Source: Crotophaga sulcirostris (taxonomy: Eukaryota > Chordata > Aves > Cuculiformes > Crotophagidae). From it: DNA of 64,000 bases. Below, in pieces: positions 49,893 to 62,078 of this stretch (the first letter of the stretch is position 1; the number at the start of each line of letters is the position of its first letter). Made by a program: the position numbers and the translations under genes. Where the stretch lies: NCBI GenBank assembly GCA_013397455.1, contig VYZB01000121.1, forward strand, positions 2,091,508-2,155,507. Reading direction: 5' to 3'. The notes beneath the pieces were generated by a model. That model had not been told where the DNA came from and searched no databases. It saw only the letters and a list, made by a program, of their open reading frames with translations.

Positions 49893-49980
49893 TCCTTCTT
49901 TCTACCTTTCTTTCTTCCTTCCTTCCTTCTTTTCTTTCTTCCTTCCTTCCTTCTTTTCTTTCTTCCTTCCTTCCTTCCTT
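49743..49980 (+). repeat. (TTTC)n / (TTCC)n compound microsatellite
   Basis: About 240 bases of pure pyrimidine, save one A at about 49914 and one N at 49838. They are first TTTC units, then mixed TTCC and TTTTC units from about 49905. The single N inside the array suggests an unsure base or length. The long open frames of alternating F and L/S here are spurious. Confidence 0.97.
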
Positions 49981-50263
49981 AACTTCAGAGAACTGAGGGC
50001 TGTATAACATTTCTCAGGCACAATCTGGCTTCAGGTTGCCTGGGAAATACCTCTGCTGCACCTTGCAGAAAACAGCACGTATTCTGATGTGTTGTGGTTC
50101 TGCCCTGTCCTGCACAGTGCAGGCATGGTGGCAAGGAAGAGAAAGTTTCATAAAGGCCTTTTGTGTGTTGCAGTCTGAAATCTGGTATCAGTAGATGAAG
50201 ATGAAGATGAAAGAAAGACCGAGCAAGCATGTTTTGAAGAAATATTTAATAATTTATGATGTA
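49981..50263. other. Short unique stretch
   Basis: Nothing recognised on either strand. Confidence 0.5.
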
Positions 50264-50345
50264 GTTGGCACTTGCATAACACTTTTCATCCATGGTTCTT
50301 AAAAGACTTCACGATACAAATATAATAATGTCTTATCATAATAAA
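50264..50345 (+). repeat. Ancient MIR/L2-type SINE fragment, 5' part
   Basis: 'gcacttgcataacacttttc' and 'atccatggttcttaaaagac' match the start of the amniote repeat also seen at 18135 ('acttacatagcacttttcatc..tggatctcaaag..ctttac'). Only about 80 bp are recognisable. Confidence 0.6.
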
Positions 50346-52144
50346 GCCATCGTGCATGTCCATAAACAGGAAGAAAATGCTTTCCTAGCAAGATGAATTG
50401 TTTTATCTGCAACCAAAAAAAGGGGACTCTCTAAGCAAATCGGACATAAAAGTAGAAATCTCTCTTTCCATCTCTTCCTTGTAAACTTTTTAAGGATAAT
50501 CATAGCTTTAGGCAGAAGAATTATTTCCTACTTCAGCAAAATTACCTGCTTGGCTGATATTTATTATCCATGGTGCTTGTAAGGCCTCCTACACATGGTG
50601 GATGTTTGCCCTTCTGCTTGGTAACCTGCCAGCAGAAAGGGTTTTACCTCTGTGAAAGGAAGAGATGTGAAGTCTTTGTCTCTGTGATTAGGCTCATCTG
50701 TGAATATTTTCTTTCCCATGTTGCCAATAAATAAGGTATTGCCTATAAAGGTTTTTTCCCCCAAATACAAAACAGGCAATGGATGACTGTGAATATCAGA
50801 GCCAATGTCATCTCCGTCTCCCCTGGATTTTTGGTTTGTTTTAAAGGCTGAATTATTTCCCTCCATCATCTACAGTATACATGGACAAGTGTTTGAGTTT
50901 TTGAAGCCAAAATTTCCAACAGGTTTTTCACTTTGCAGATGGGTGCTTTAATAAGGCATAAAACAACACAGAGGGAGGAAGGCTGAGGCTCAGTGCATGG
51001 TACTGCCCAGCACCGTGCACTGCCCAGAGTGACTGTTCTTGTTCACTTTAATGCAGCTGTATCCTATAGAAATATCCTTTAACAACTGATGGCAAGTATA
51101 GCAACAGTTCATCAAGTGGCAATGTGGTGGATGTAGCTATGGAGGAAGGCTCAGAAAAGGTCTAAAAATTATCCAAATAGCCATTGGTGAGATTTTGAGA
51201 CTGTTTTACTGTAATCCTTTACCATAAGCAGAGGATACTGAAAACGCTTGAGTCTGGTTTGTCAGTATTTCTGCTGCACATTGAATTAAGTGAAAATGCA
51301 GAAATTAAATGGAACTATTCAAACGGAACATTCCTTAATGCACAAAGGTCTTCAAGTGAGAAAGTTACATGCAGTACTTACCCTTAAAAACATTGTTATT
51401 TGCCAGTGCTTACCACATAGTGGCATCTGAGATGTAATCCTGACAAGCTATTCTAAACAGATGGGTTAACTGTGGTTTCTTAGAAAATGCATGGTTTTTA
51501 ATTGCAGTAACATTACGTGCATTAATAGCCATAGTAGGATGTGGCTGAATGTGTACTTGTACTTAAGGCTGTCCAGTATTTTCCACTGCAAGAAGCTGTT
51601 TGCTGCTGTTTATAGTACCACCACGTTTTGTCCAGTGGGAAGGCAGGGGCCTCAGCTATATGGGTGTTTCAAACTGATGTCGCTTCCAGAATGTGAAAAG
51701 CAGTGGTTTGTGCAGCCACGGTGAGGCAGGTTCTCCCTGTCTCACCTGAAAGCCTCTAACTCTTCTTATTTTGAAGTTTCAGACGAGCTTTGTGATAGAG
51801 CAAGCTTTTGAAATGTAGTGAGGGATTACAGTGGTGTTAGCCCAGTGAAAATCCTTTTCGCTCTGAAGCACACACTGTAGGAGATATGTAAATATATGAT
51901 CCAAGGAAGTTTGTTAGCATCTGACCACAGATCTCCTTGATGCTCTCATATGCAGACTGACAAATTAACTATGTGTTTTACCATGTAGCTTTGCATTCCA
52001 CTTTGCTTTACTGGCAGTTCACCTTTCTCCCTTTGTGTGCTTTTTGGCTCAGTTCTTGCTTCAGTTGCAGACGTTCACTTTAATTTTTCTAGGAGACATA
52101 GGCTATTAAAAATATGGAATATATATAGAAATACTTGGTGGCAC
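50346..52144. other. Unique DNA, no gene recognised
   Basis: No exon, transposon or RNA gene is recognised on either strand. Confidence 0.5.
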
Positions 52145-52444
52145 GGAGCCAGGCTTTTCTCAGTGGTACACACTGATGGGACAAACAGCAATGAGCATGC
52201 GCACAAATACAAGAAATTCTATTTAAACGTAAGAAAAACCTTTTTTTTTCAGTGTGGAGGTGATCTAATTCTGGAAACAGGTTGCTGAGAGAGACTGTGG
52301 TGTCTCTGTCCACGGAGGTACCTGAAACTTGAGTGCACGTGGTCCTGGGCAGCCTGCATTAGCTGACACTGCATGAGCAGGGGGTTTGGACAGGATGGCC
52401 TCTGGAGGAGCCTGCCAGCCTCAGCTGTTCTGTGAGCCTGTGAA
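52145..52444 (+). mobile_element. CR1 LINE 3' end, old subfamily
   Basis: 'ggagccaggcttttctcagt', 'gaaattctatttaaacgtaa', 'gaaacaggttgctgagagag' and 'ggtcctgggcagcctgcatt' are the end of CR1 ORF2 and its 3' UTR. The copy closes with 'caggatggcctctggaggag' and a TTCTGTGAGCCTGTGA tail. The frame fits 'ARLFSVVHTDGT....KFYLNVRKTFF', so it derives from ORF2, but stops and indels are present. It is a different subfamily from the ATACTGTG-tailed copies. Confidence 0.88.
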
Positions 52445-55400
52445 TATAACTGGATTCTCTAATAAGCACAAATACACATTAAAAAACGATGACTTCTTGA
52501 TGTGGTCCATGGACCTGAACTTATCTTTGCCAGCCCATGCTGCTGCCCAGTGGACTCTGGCCAGCCTGTGCAGGGGTGTTACAGCTCTCCAGAGCTTCCT
52601 CTCGGGCACACAGGGTCACAGCAGGGAGCAAAAACATCCTGAGATGAGAGGAAAAAGGAAAAGGATGTGGTCCAGCTCCAAGCTGCCGGGACTGAAGATC
52701 TTCCAGGCCTCCTTGGCAGGCAGCCCCCTGCACTGCCCCGGCGCCGAGGCCGAAGGCTCACCAGCACACACAGCAGCAAAGGAGAGCAGGAGAAGAAAAG
52801 CATTGCCATGTGGATTGTGCTGGTCATGCAGACAGCTGGCTGGAACTTGGTCTGTGGGACCTTCCTGGCCCTCTCTAGCAGGGAGCTCAAACAGCCCTGG
52901 GAAAGGGACAGCAACTGAAATAGCTGTGCATGGTAGGTAGCCCTCCTGTTCTTGCACTACATTCCATGTAAAATAAAAATTAAACCCATGCAAACCCTCC
53001 ATAAATAAACAGAGAGAAAGGCTAAGTGGAGACCATCCAAGCTACTTTGACAGCAGCAGTACAGCTGATGACTGATTAGAGAGGTAACTCACCGAAGCCC
53101 AATTATAATCTAGTGTTTAATTGCTCCTGGCCAGCGCCAGCCTCCTGGGCAGCAGGCAGCTGGCTGCCTGCAGTCTTCATACCCTGGAGGAGAAGGTAAA
53201 AAAACTTTTCTGGCTCTGTGGGTTTTTTGTCTTTGGCACAATTTGGAAACAAATCACTCATCATTTTTATTGCTGTAAATGTTACACTTTTTTTTTCCCC
53301 TTTACGTGAGGCAACCTTCAATTAGCTGCATGAGTAAGACCACACCATCTCTCTTAAAAATTCTATTCTCAAAAGGTTATTTCTTTTGTGGGAAGCTGGC
53401 AGGTTTTTAGTCCCATCTACTCCTACCCTCCTAGTGAAACAGCCTGCTGCTGCACCCCCTGCCGTTGCTTCCTTCTGTGACCCACACATTTCATTTTTGA
53501 GGGAGAGATGAGGTCTCTGAGACCCCAGGGCACCTTGTTGTGTTTTGCTCCAGTAGAAATGCTGTTCCCTGAGGAGGGAGGTGCCACTTTGCACCTGCCA
53601 CCTCTGGGCTGCAGCACTGGGGCAGATCCCTTCTCTTCCCCCAAGCAGCCCTTTGCTTTCCCAGAAAAGCCACGTGAAGATAAAAAAGGTGCAAAAGGCT
53701 GTTTTTTGACAGAGCTTCTACAGCTATCAAACCTCACTTTTGAAGGGACAGGCAGAAAAGGAAGAAGGAACTGGTGATGGTCAGCTCTAGAAAGATAAAT
53801 TTCACAAATTGCTACTTCTGTGAGCAAGTTACTGTACCAAGAATTGAATGTATGCAGTTTATTTGCTGTACACTATCAAACTAAGGATTGTTTTATCATA
53901 TATATAATATATTAAATATATATTTCTATATGTAATACAATAAATCTTATATGTCATGTATGTAAGTTTTATCTATATTTGTATCTATATTATTATATAT
54001 TTGTTATCTCTATATATATATCAGTGAAGTTGAAGTTTTATGGTCAAATGGCTCCAGGATGGTTTCTGACAGCAGAAATCCCATGATACTGGAGACATCC
54101 CCTTTGCCTGCCCTTCCCTTGGCAGCTGGCTGTGCCACGAGCATCAGGGCAGCACAGAGGGCAAGGGGACAGCCATGGGGCACACAGGGGCTGGAGAAAG
54201 CTGGTCATTCAGTCCATCACCTGTGAGTGGGAGTGCACCTCTGCAGACAAGGCAGTGAAGTGTTCTGCAAAGCATCCCATGGCCCTTGCCCCCCCAGGGT
54301 AGCACACTGTGTTCCTTCCCTGCTCTCACACCAGCAGCATCCCTTTTTATTCTTCTTCCACCCTGCGGGAAGGGACATTTTTTTATTCTTGGCTGCTTTT
54401 GCTTGAAACACAAGTTGCCACGTGCCTGCCCTATTTGGAAATTTTTAACAAAAGGTAATTATTTTTCTTTCAAATACCCTTCTTTTTTTTTTTCTGTTTC
54501 TGCCACCTAACTCCACAGGCTCTGGAACTGTGCCTTTCCTTAAAGCTCTCAGTTAAATTGGGCAATGGGAGAACATGGATGAGAGCAACCTAGGACTTTG
54601 TGACTACCCCTCGTCCCTGCTGCTGGTTTGCAGGTAGCCTAGGACAAACTGGCTTCTGTCCTCACTTTGCGGGTTCATAAAATGGGTCATCCAGCCTATT
54701 CTGCATCAAAGCAGACCCTGTTGGGCAGGTAGCAAGATAAGAGGAAGGGAGAGAAAGGAAATTTTAAAAAGGAACAGCTTGATTCAAACCCCTTTTGAAC
54801 TATACGAAGGTTCCTTGTGTTCTCCAAATCAATTTGAAAGGACTTGTGATTGCTCACAGACTTCCAGGTTGCTTTTCTGTCACCACGACGGAGAACTGTG
54901 AGCGTCCTTGCCAGTGGCTGGTCCTTGCACCATAAAGATTCACCTCCCTGCAGTGCTTACAGCACCCGTGTCCACAACAGCAGCCACAGGAACAGCAGGA
55001 GCTCTCACACCTTCCCCTTCCCATGGGCTGAGGCCCCACAGACAGAGTCCTGTTGGTCAGTACTGGTCGTTCATAGAAGTCAGTAACGACATCACTGTAG
55101 TGCAATGCTGGAGAGACCAGTGCTAATGGGACAGTTTTTTTTATCTTTTAATGCGACAGGGAAAGGTCACATACATCTTCATCTAGACCGGGGTGTAGTT
55201 TATCCTTTCTCTTATATGATGAAGTCACAGAATCCAAAGATGATATATTGGTTTTTTATTGCTTTTAGGCTAACTTTAATTATGAGTAAAGACCTTCCCA
55301 GTATTGCAGCAGCTAGTAGTTCAGTCTTCAGGTAGACTTGTTTTTATTACTTTTACTGAAAAATTAAGAAGAACAAAAAAAACTTACTGCGTTGCATTAG

Positions 55401-57178
55401 TTATACAAAATGGCATGTTCATTTAAAAGCAAATACTCTGGAGACTATTTAGTTTGCTGCCAGTCAACATAATGCATTTCATGCTCTGTGTTTGAATATC
55501 AGAGAAGATCTTGTATCATCTGTAATTACGGATAGACTGGCTTCTGGACTGTCTAAATAACCTACAAGGTGAGATGATACACGAGGAGACAAAGACAAAG
55601 CCCCAGCATTGCAGACTGACTAACTCGTGACTCTTCTCCATCTCAGAAAGCTTCTGCCTGAAAGTCAGGTCTCCCTGCATTGACTAATATTTAATATGAA
55701 TTACTCAATCAGTAAATGTGTTTGTCTGTATAGGGTTTTTAATCTCTAAAGGCAGATGTACTGCAGTTAGATATTTAAACATAAAAGTTACACTAAAGGA
55801 GAGCTGTTTGAATTGTAAGCATGAATTATTTAAATTCAATATCTGGACACCCAGAATAAACAATCTAGGATGGTGGAGAAGTGGGATGCATTCCTACTCA
55901 GAAAGTGTTTACATAAACATAGTGCATCTCTGTGAGCTTGATTACCTGCTGATCTTAAAGATGAAATCTCACCTAAATGCATTTTAGTACCATTAGTACA
56001 GTAGAGCAAATACAACAAAGGATGACAAGAACAGTGTTACAGGTTCCTCTGTCCTTGGTGTCTCCAACGTGCCCACAAGGACAGCTGGTGAGTAGCCACA
56101 CAGGATAACTGGAACATCCAGTTAGCAGGGCATGAGCAAGGAGACTGGGAGCACGTTCCGAATCTGAGTTTATCTTCATTGGCCCAGCATCTCTTTATGC
56201 CTGCTCAGCTCTGTGAGGTAACTCCTTGAGGTTTCCTGGGATAAAGGGTGGTTGTTCTTATAGAGGATGCATGGCTGTCTGCTCTGTGTTGATTTGGAAT
56301 AAGTTCAGCACCATCCTTAATGTGGTTATCATATGTTCTTCAAGAGCCCCCGCCCAGAAAAGCAGTTGATAGGGCCCATTTTAAAACCTGGAGCTCACTG
56401 GATGAAATCATGCTTACGGTTATTTCCCTAGGTGTGCACCCGTGTTTCTATCAGGAGTGCACTCTAGATTTTCCAGGGTGCATGTCTGGATTCAAACACT
56501 GCTCTCTCCTTTGCCCCCTAGTCACCCTTCCAAGTTCAGTAGTTTCCCAAAGTTCATTTTCACATCAACAGTGAACACCATTCCTTAATCCATCTGCTAC
56601 TTGGGCTCTGCTGTGCTTATAAAGATAAGCCGACATCTCAGGACTTTGTTCTGTGATTTTTTTCCCCCTTGTTTGCCCGTTACCTGCAGCACAGAAACAC
56701 TCCAGGGACCTGTCCCAGGACCGGATCCGGGCACATCACCATGCTCATTTCAGCTTGCCACTGTCTCAGGCTCTGCTTGAGCCATGAAGGACCATCTGCT
56801 GCAGCAAGGCAGTTTAGCAGGTAGGTTGGGAAGGGAGCACTAGGGATCAGCATGTGGAGTGTGTGCATCTCAAAGACACAGTACAGTTATCTCAGAGAGG
56901 TTCTCCTGCTGAGGCTGCCTAGGTCAGACAGCGCTGTCTCTGTTATCTACAAATGATGTTCTGCATAAACTAAATGCTATTATTTCTGAAATACTCACTT
57001 CTCCTTTTTCCAAACCAGGCAAAGGGAGTCCTGGGATCCTATCCCTAGCCCTTCTCAAATATTTTAGCCACTGGTGGTCTATTGCAAAGCAACTTGTAAA
57101 ATAGCTTGCAAGAAATCACGTGCCCTCAGTGCTAACCTTGCCTATTGGTCTGCTTCTCTTGTCTGGTACGCACTGTTC
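52445..57178. other. Unique DNA with an AT microsatellite
   Basis: No gene is recognised. The 184-codon frame at 52386-52940 begins inside the CR1 tail and has no domain. A weak MIR-like trace ('ttcataaaatggg' at about 54676) is noted but not called. A T run lies at about 54484-54494. Confidence 0.5.
53898..54022. repeat. AT-rich simple sequence
   Basis: The stretch is built from TATATA, ATAATATA and TATCTATAT words, nearly free of G and C. It probably arose by slippage of a TA repeat. Confidence 0.9.
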
Positions 57179-57510
57179 ACAGTATCACAGTATCACAGTA
57201 TTACAGGGTTGGAAAGGACCTCTGAGATCACCGAGTCCAACCTAGAACCCAACACTAACACCAACCCATCATCTAAACCCTGGCACTGAGTGCCTCATCC
57301 AATCTCCTTTTAAACACCTCCAGGGCTGGTGACTCCACCACCTCCCTGGGCAGCGCATTCCAATGGCCAATCACCCTTTCAGTGAAGAACTTTTTTCCTA
57401 ATATCAAGCCTAAACCTTCCCTGATGGAGCTTGAGTCCATGTCCTCTTGCTCTGTCACTGGTCACCTGAGAGAAGAGACCAACCCCTGCCTGACTACAAT
57501 CTCCTTTTGC
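57179..57510 (-). mobile_element. Young CR1 LINE, 3' end, minus strand
   Basis: The plus strand starts with three CACAGTAT units, the reverse complement of the ATACTGTG tail. It continues with 'ttggaaaggacctctgagat', 'ccaatggccaatcacccttt' and 'gtcactggtcacctgagaga' up to 'tgactacaatctcctttt'. This is the same subfamily as the copies at 7502 and 22538, in opposite orientation and 5'-truncated. Confidence 0.95.
57273..57458 (-). pseudogene. CR1 ORF2 C-terminal fragment, frameshifted
   Basis: The last part reads '[20 protein letters not shown]' and '[16 protein letters not shown]' before TAG (57273-57275). Upstream the frame is wrong: where the family reads HGLKL..GRFRLD, this frame reads '[15 protein letters not shown]'. 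The cause is visible as six T at 57391-57396 where the sister copy at 22.3 kb has five A on its own strand, a one-base slip in a homopolymer. Dead copy. Confidence 0.88.
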
Positions 57511-60449
57511 AGCTGGGGCAGCATGTTTTTGTAATCAGACGTGACGCTGGGCAGAACTGGGTGGGTCTGGGTGCCTAGTTCATGCCTGGGAGGATGAAGA
57601 ACATGTTAGCAGCAGTGCAGGAGGTCATGTATTGTCTGCCTAAGGACTTCCGCAAATTGAGGTCTTGAGAATGGTCAGAGCTGGGGGCAAAGGGTTTTAT
57701 ACATCACTGTTTCTGCAGCCTTTTAACACAGCAGCATAGGAAAATGCATCTAATGCTACAGCACAGTTACTATCCATGAGAGTAGTACAACTAATGAAAG
57801 AGGCATGCAGTCAAGTAAATTTAGACATAGTTACCTAATTTGGACAAATAGCTGAATTGTCCCAGTAGATACTTTGCATTTCTGGGGATATGCTGTTTGC
57901 ACATAGGGAAGAGCAAAGTTTTGCACTCAGATGGGCAGATTATTAAGTTTCAACCAATAGGAAGATCTGGACACGTGTCTGACCTTCCTATAACACACAT
58001 GTCCAGATCTCTGATGAGCATTGCAGGGTCTTGGTTTCTGCTTTACTCCCACTGAAGTACAGGCTCCATACAGATGAGAAAATACACGGGGTCAGACATT
58101 AGGACTATCAGTAACTTGAAATTTCAGTCGTTATTTTTTCCTTATTCCAAGACCATGGTGCTACATGTGAAAAGATTTAGATTAGAACAAAATTTTTCTT
58201 TTCTGTTTAGCAAAGACATTTTTTTATCAAAGAGAAAAATGTCCTTCAGATTGTGGGTTGCTGTGGTAAAGTCTTATTCTGTTCTCGTGATACCATCAAA
58301 AGGTAAAACTGGTGAGTGATACCACACACCACACCAAAAACGAAAAAAAAGAGGGTCAGGAGAAACACACACTCGCACACACAAGTCCTTGAACTTCCAC
58401 AAAGAGATATCACGTTACATTTTGCAGTGTTTCCTAGGAAACCATTTTAGTGTAAAAGGAGCTCTTTGTCTCCTGCTCTTTGCAAAATTGTTTGAACCAC
58501 CATATCTCATAAAAGGTTGCTTCACAGGCAATTTAAGCAGCATTAAAAAAAGCTCAATATGCAGTTTGTTGCACCATCAGAGGCAATACCTTTATCAGCA
58601 ACCTGAATACTTTAGATTGTATTTGTTGAGAATTGATAAGATTATGTCATAATTTCTAAACATCAGAGAAATAAAATCTTCTTTCTTGTTTTTTTTTTAT
58701 TCTTTTCCAGCAGAGAGTGCTTTTCTCTATCTAGCAAGGCAGTATTTAAAGAAAAAACAAAGGCAGAAGTTGTTTTGGGAAGCTCTTACCAGCATGCTTT
58801 TACAAGCGTGCTGGATGAGGCAAAGGTACATTTTGGTTTTTTTCCTCTGACCACAGAAGAGGCTGGAACAGCAGAGGCTGGAACAAGACTTCCACCAGCA
58901 CGGCTCCTGCTCCCAGTGTTAGCTATTGTTTGGCTGTGCCCATGTGCTGATGTGTGCCACCTGCTACGCCCAAACCCCACAGCTGGGAACAAAAGACAAA
59001 TCCGCCCTGAATTACCTGTGCCCTTCACTCCCGCAGGCTGAGTCACCTGGCTGTACAAGGTGCTTCTCAAAGCCAGGGCGGTTTCTCAGTGGGTGCCAGG
59101 GGTGACAGTTTGGCTGCACAGGGTGCAGCCTGACCCAGCAGGTCAACTGCCCTGTAGGGTGCAGCCATCCAGGTCCCAGGGTGTCCTGGGGAAGTTCTAC
59201 ATGGGGCTGAATGTTAGCGCTGAGTTTGCAGGCCAGAGAAAGGGTTTACACTGAGCTCTTTGTCACTCACCTTTTGTTATTTATCATCTCCACTTAAATC
59301 CAGTATTAGACATCTGCTATTTCATCTTAAGGAGGATGAATGTGAGTGTATCCAGTGCCTTCACCGCTGCTGGCAGCCTGGCCTCTGCGTCCCTTGCACT
59401 TTGCTTACAGAGCTGACCTAATGAGTTTTATTCTCCCATGTAGTCCCTGTCATTTATAGTTGTTATAATTTCCTGTCATAGCTACTGTTTTCCTCCCTTC
59501 TTTGTGATATTGCAGGGTTCAGCTATATGGCTGATGTGCTCTGACTGCAGCCTGCTAGATTTGTCTTCATCTTAATATATTATTTATGATGCTATTATTC
59601 CTTGCAGCGGACTGCCAAGCCACACTCTGCATACAGTTGCTGGCCTTCCAAATGCATCATGGCCAGCAAAGGAAAACAGTGGTCTAATTGAATTAACAGT
59701 GGTGCTGTTAGCCTTAATAGAGTTTGTCATGAAACACTAAGCAGATGTGACAATGATATTGGTTAGTCACATTTTTGTGCCTACTCCCAGACACGGTAAC
59801 TGTTAGCCAGATCAGTGGGGAGGTTAATTCTCCTTTGCTGATCTGTAATTGTGCTTACCTAGAAATGTGGCAATCGCTTTGGACTGATGGTTGAAATAAG
59901 CAAGGACTTGAATAGCAGAAAGTTTTATATTCTGATAGTAAACTTGGCTAATTAAAACAAGATGCAGATGGTACTGCCACCTAGCAATTTTCACCTCACT
60001 TACTCTGACTCCAATTATAGCCTTTCCCTACTGACTTACACTGTTTAAATTACAAAGTCAGGATAGATGACTATTTACCTGTTTCTATTCATACAAAGAA
60101 GTCTAACACATCATCGTTTTCCTGCACAAGGCACGTGATGATGGTCTTAGTACTTATTCTGAAAAGTATCTCCACTCTTTAAAAAAAGGGGGAGAAAGTA
60201 ATAAAAACACTACTTAGAGACTCATTAGCAGACACAAGCATCAGCAGGAAGCATATGAATATTATACACACAGTGTGTTTCTTTAACACTTGTTGGTTGG
60301 AGCAGGTGCCATACTTCTGGGAAATTAACTTAATTGGAACTAGCCTTAACTAAGGCAGCCCAACGCACTTTTTTAGCTTATTATTTTCTTTAGACACTCT
60401 GAAACGCTTGATGTTGATCCCTTGAGTGACTTCCTCTTCTTTCCAGAAT
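57511..60449. other. Unique DNA with one strong hairpin
   Basis: No exon or transposon is supported. AC-rich simple sequence occurs at about 58319-58383. AT-rich, conserved-looking DNA lies at about 59560-59780. The hairpin at 57963-58010 is listed separately. Confidence 0.5.
57963..58010. repeat. Near-perfect 16-bp inverted repeat
   Basis: Left arm AGATCTGGACACGTGT (57963-57978) and right arm ACACATGTCCAGATCT (57995-58010) pair at 15 of 16 positions around a 16-base loop. The one mismatch would be a G-U pair in a minus-strand transcript and a C-A clash in a plus-strand one. No known repeat surrounds it. It may be a remnant of an inverted-repeat element, a structured RNA or chance. Confidence 0.85.
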
Positions 60450-60565
60450 AAATCATGTTCTCAAGGAGAGATTAGACAATCAGTCATCAAGAATGGGTTA
60501 GGTTTGCTTGATCCTGCCTCAATGCATTGGGTAGACAAGACTAACACTTGAGGCCCTCCACATTG
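60450..60565 (+). mobile_element. CR1 LINE 3' end, ancient subfamily
   Basis: 'aaggagagattagacaatca', 'gggttaggtttgcttgatcc' and 'tgcctcaatgcattgggtag', then '...cacttgaggccct', match the old CR1 3' UTR pattern 'GGTTAG..TTGATCCTGCCTCAGTGCAGGGGGCTGGACTAGATGACCTC.TGAGGTCC'. No tail repeat remains. It is older than the ATTCTATG and ATACTGTG copies. Confidence 0.8.
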
Positions 60566-62078
60566 CTTTAAACAAGCTTTGTAAGCAAGCTTTAGGGAGC
60601 AAGAATGCATGACCAGCCCTGGGAGAGAGCAAAGAGAAATTCAGCCCCGATTCCTGTGACAGAAGAATGATCTGGAATTACACCCCAGAAATTACTCTGG
60701 TCATCAGCTGGACCACTGTGTTGTTCCTAGTGTCAATGCGTTACTGTTCTGGCACTTTATTCTGGCATTCCCTTTCGTGCAAAATCAGCACTGCGTATTG
60801 CCATCCTGCTGGCAGTAAAGTGCACTGAACTGCCACGCTTTTCCTGATTGCCTACATTTTTTTTTTTTTAATGTGAGGAGCTTTTAGGTACAAAATATCC
60901 CCTACTGTAGAAGCTACACTGGGACAGGATTTGTAAAGCTGTATTTGAAATGACAGTCCTCTGTGGTTTGAAAAGGGATGCCTATTGGAGGGATAGGGGG
61001 AGAAACAGGTCTGTGAACAAGGATTCATTTATGGAGACCTATTGTTTTGAGTCTTTAAACTGGGTTCCATTTTGTATAAAAACATGTATGCAAATTAATG
61101 CTGATTGGAAAGGAACTTACATGCATCCAGGATGACATATTAAATGAGGTTAACATGAGTACCATTAATATGATGAGTAAGGTGACACTAACTTGACCAA
61201 AATGCTCAAATAACCCCCTCTTTCTCCTGGGCATCTTCTTTGCCCTGCTCAACCTCAGAGAATTTCTGCTGTGTGGCATCAATTGTTCCTGCAAGGGATG
61301 GATCTCATGATTCAAACAGACAGCCGGTAGCTCAGAGGTCTCCTCACTGTCAAAAACCACCGTACTGGAGGCTGAGGGCATTGCCTCTTCTAGGGGAGAG
61401 CTGTGGGTGCCCAGTGGAGGGACTTTTCCTTGGTGGGTGCTGCTGTGGGTACCTGTGCTGTGCTTGGCTGGCCAAGACCTGACCTGGGCAGTGAGGTCTG
61501 ATGAACCCTGTTTCCTTCGGTTCCCCTCCTGGTCATTTCTGCACAGTAGTATGGTGAGATATGTTTCTGCCAGAGACTATGTATGTGCAAGTGTAGTACA
61601 CATTCACAGAGGTGTTGCAAGGAAACATTGTTTTAAGGGGATAGGTTCACATCTTCCTTTGGGAAGCATTTTGTGGCCACACAAGCAGAGAACTTGTAGA
61701 CTCTATACAGCTCATCCATAGGCACCCATCCTCCACTCTTCATATCCAAGCTTTAAATGGACCTTCCTTTCACTGGCAACAGATGTAGGAGCTATGCAAA
61801 GGAGGCAATGCCACTACTAGAGCTGTGCTTGGGCCCTGTCCTCCAGGCAGGAGCCTGCAATTGTTTATAGAGGACTATTAGTGCTAATGTTAAAATAGAG
61901 ATATACTAATCTCTGAATAGCTTCCATAGGTGATGCTTATATGAAACGTTTCAAATAAAGCTGGGCAAAGTGACTTCACAGAAGATCAGCTGCAGGAGTG
62001 AAAATGATACAAGTCTCTAAGCATCAGGAGAATATTTGCTTTCCAGTTTGCTGAGGCTCTGGGAGCATGCAGGTCAAA
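60566..62078. other. Unique DNA, no gene recognised
   Basis: No exon or transposon is supported. A T run lies at about 60859-60870. Confidence 0.5.

Noticed and set aside
49653..49982. Frame coding a repeated F/L/S protein
   Set aside because: It is a direct translation of the CTTT microsatellite.
52386..52940. 184-codon open frame on the plus strand
   Set aside because: It begins inside a CR1 3' tail and has no domain. Overlapping minus-strand frames of similar length show that the region is merely poor in stops.
54590..54700. MIR-like trace ending in 'ttcataaaatggg'
   Set aside because: Only one short word fits well. The rest does not align convincingly by eye.
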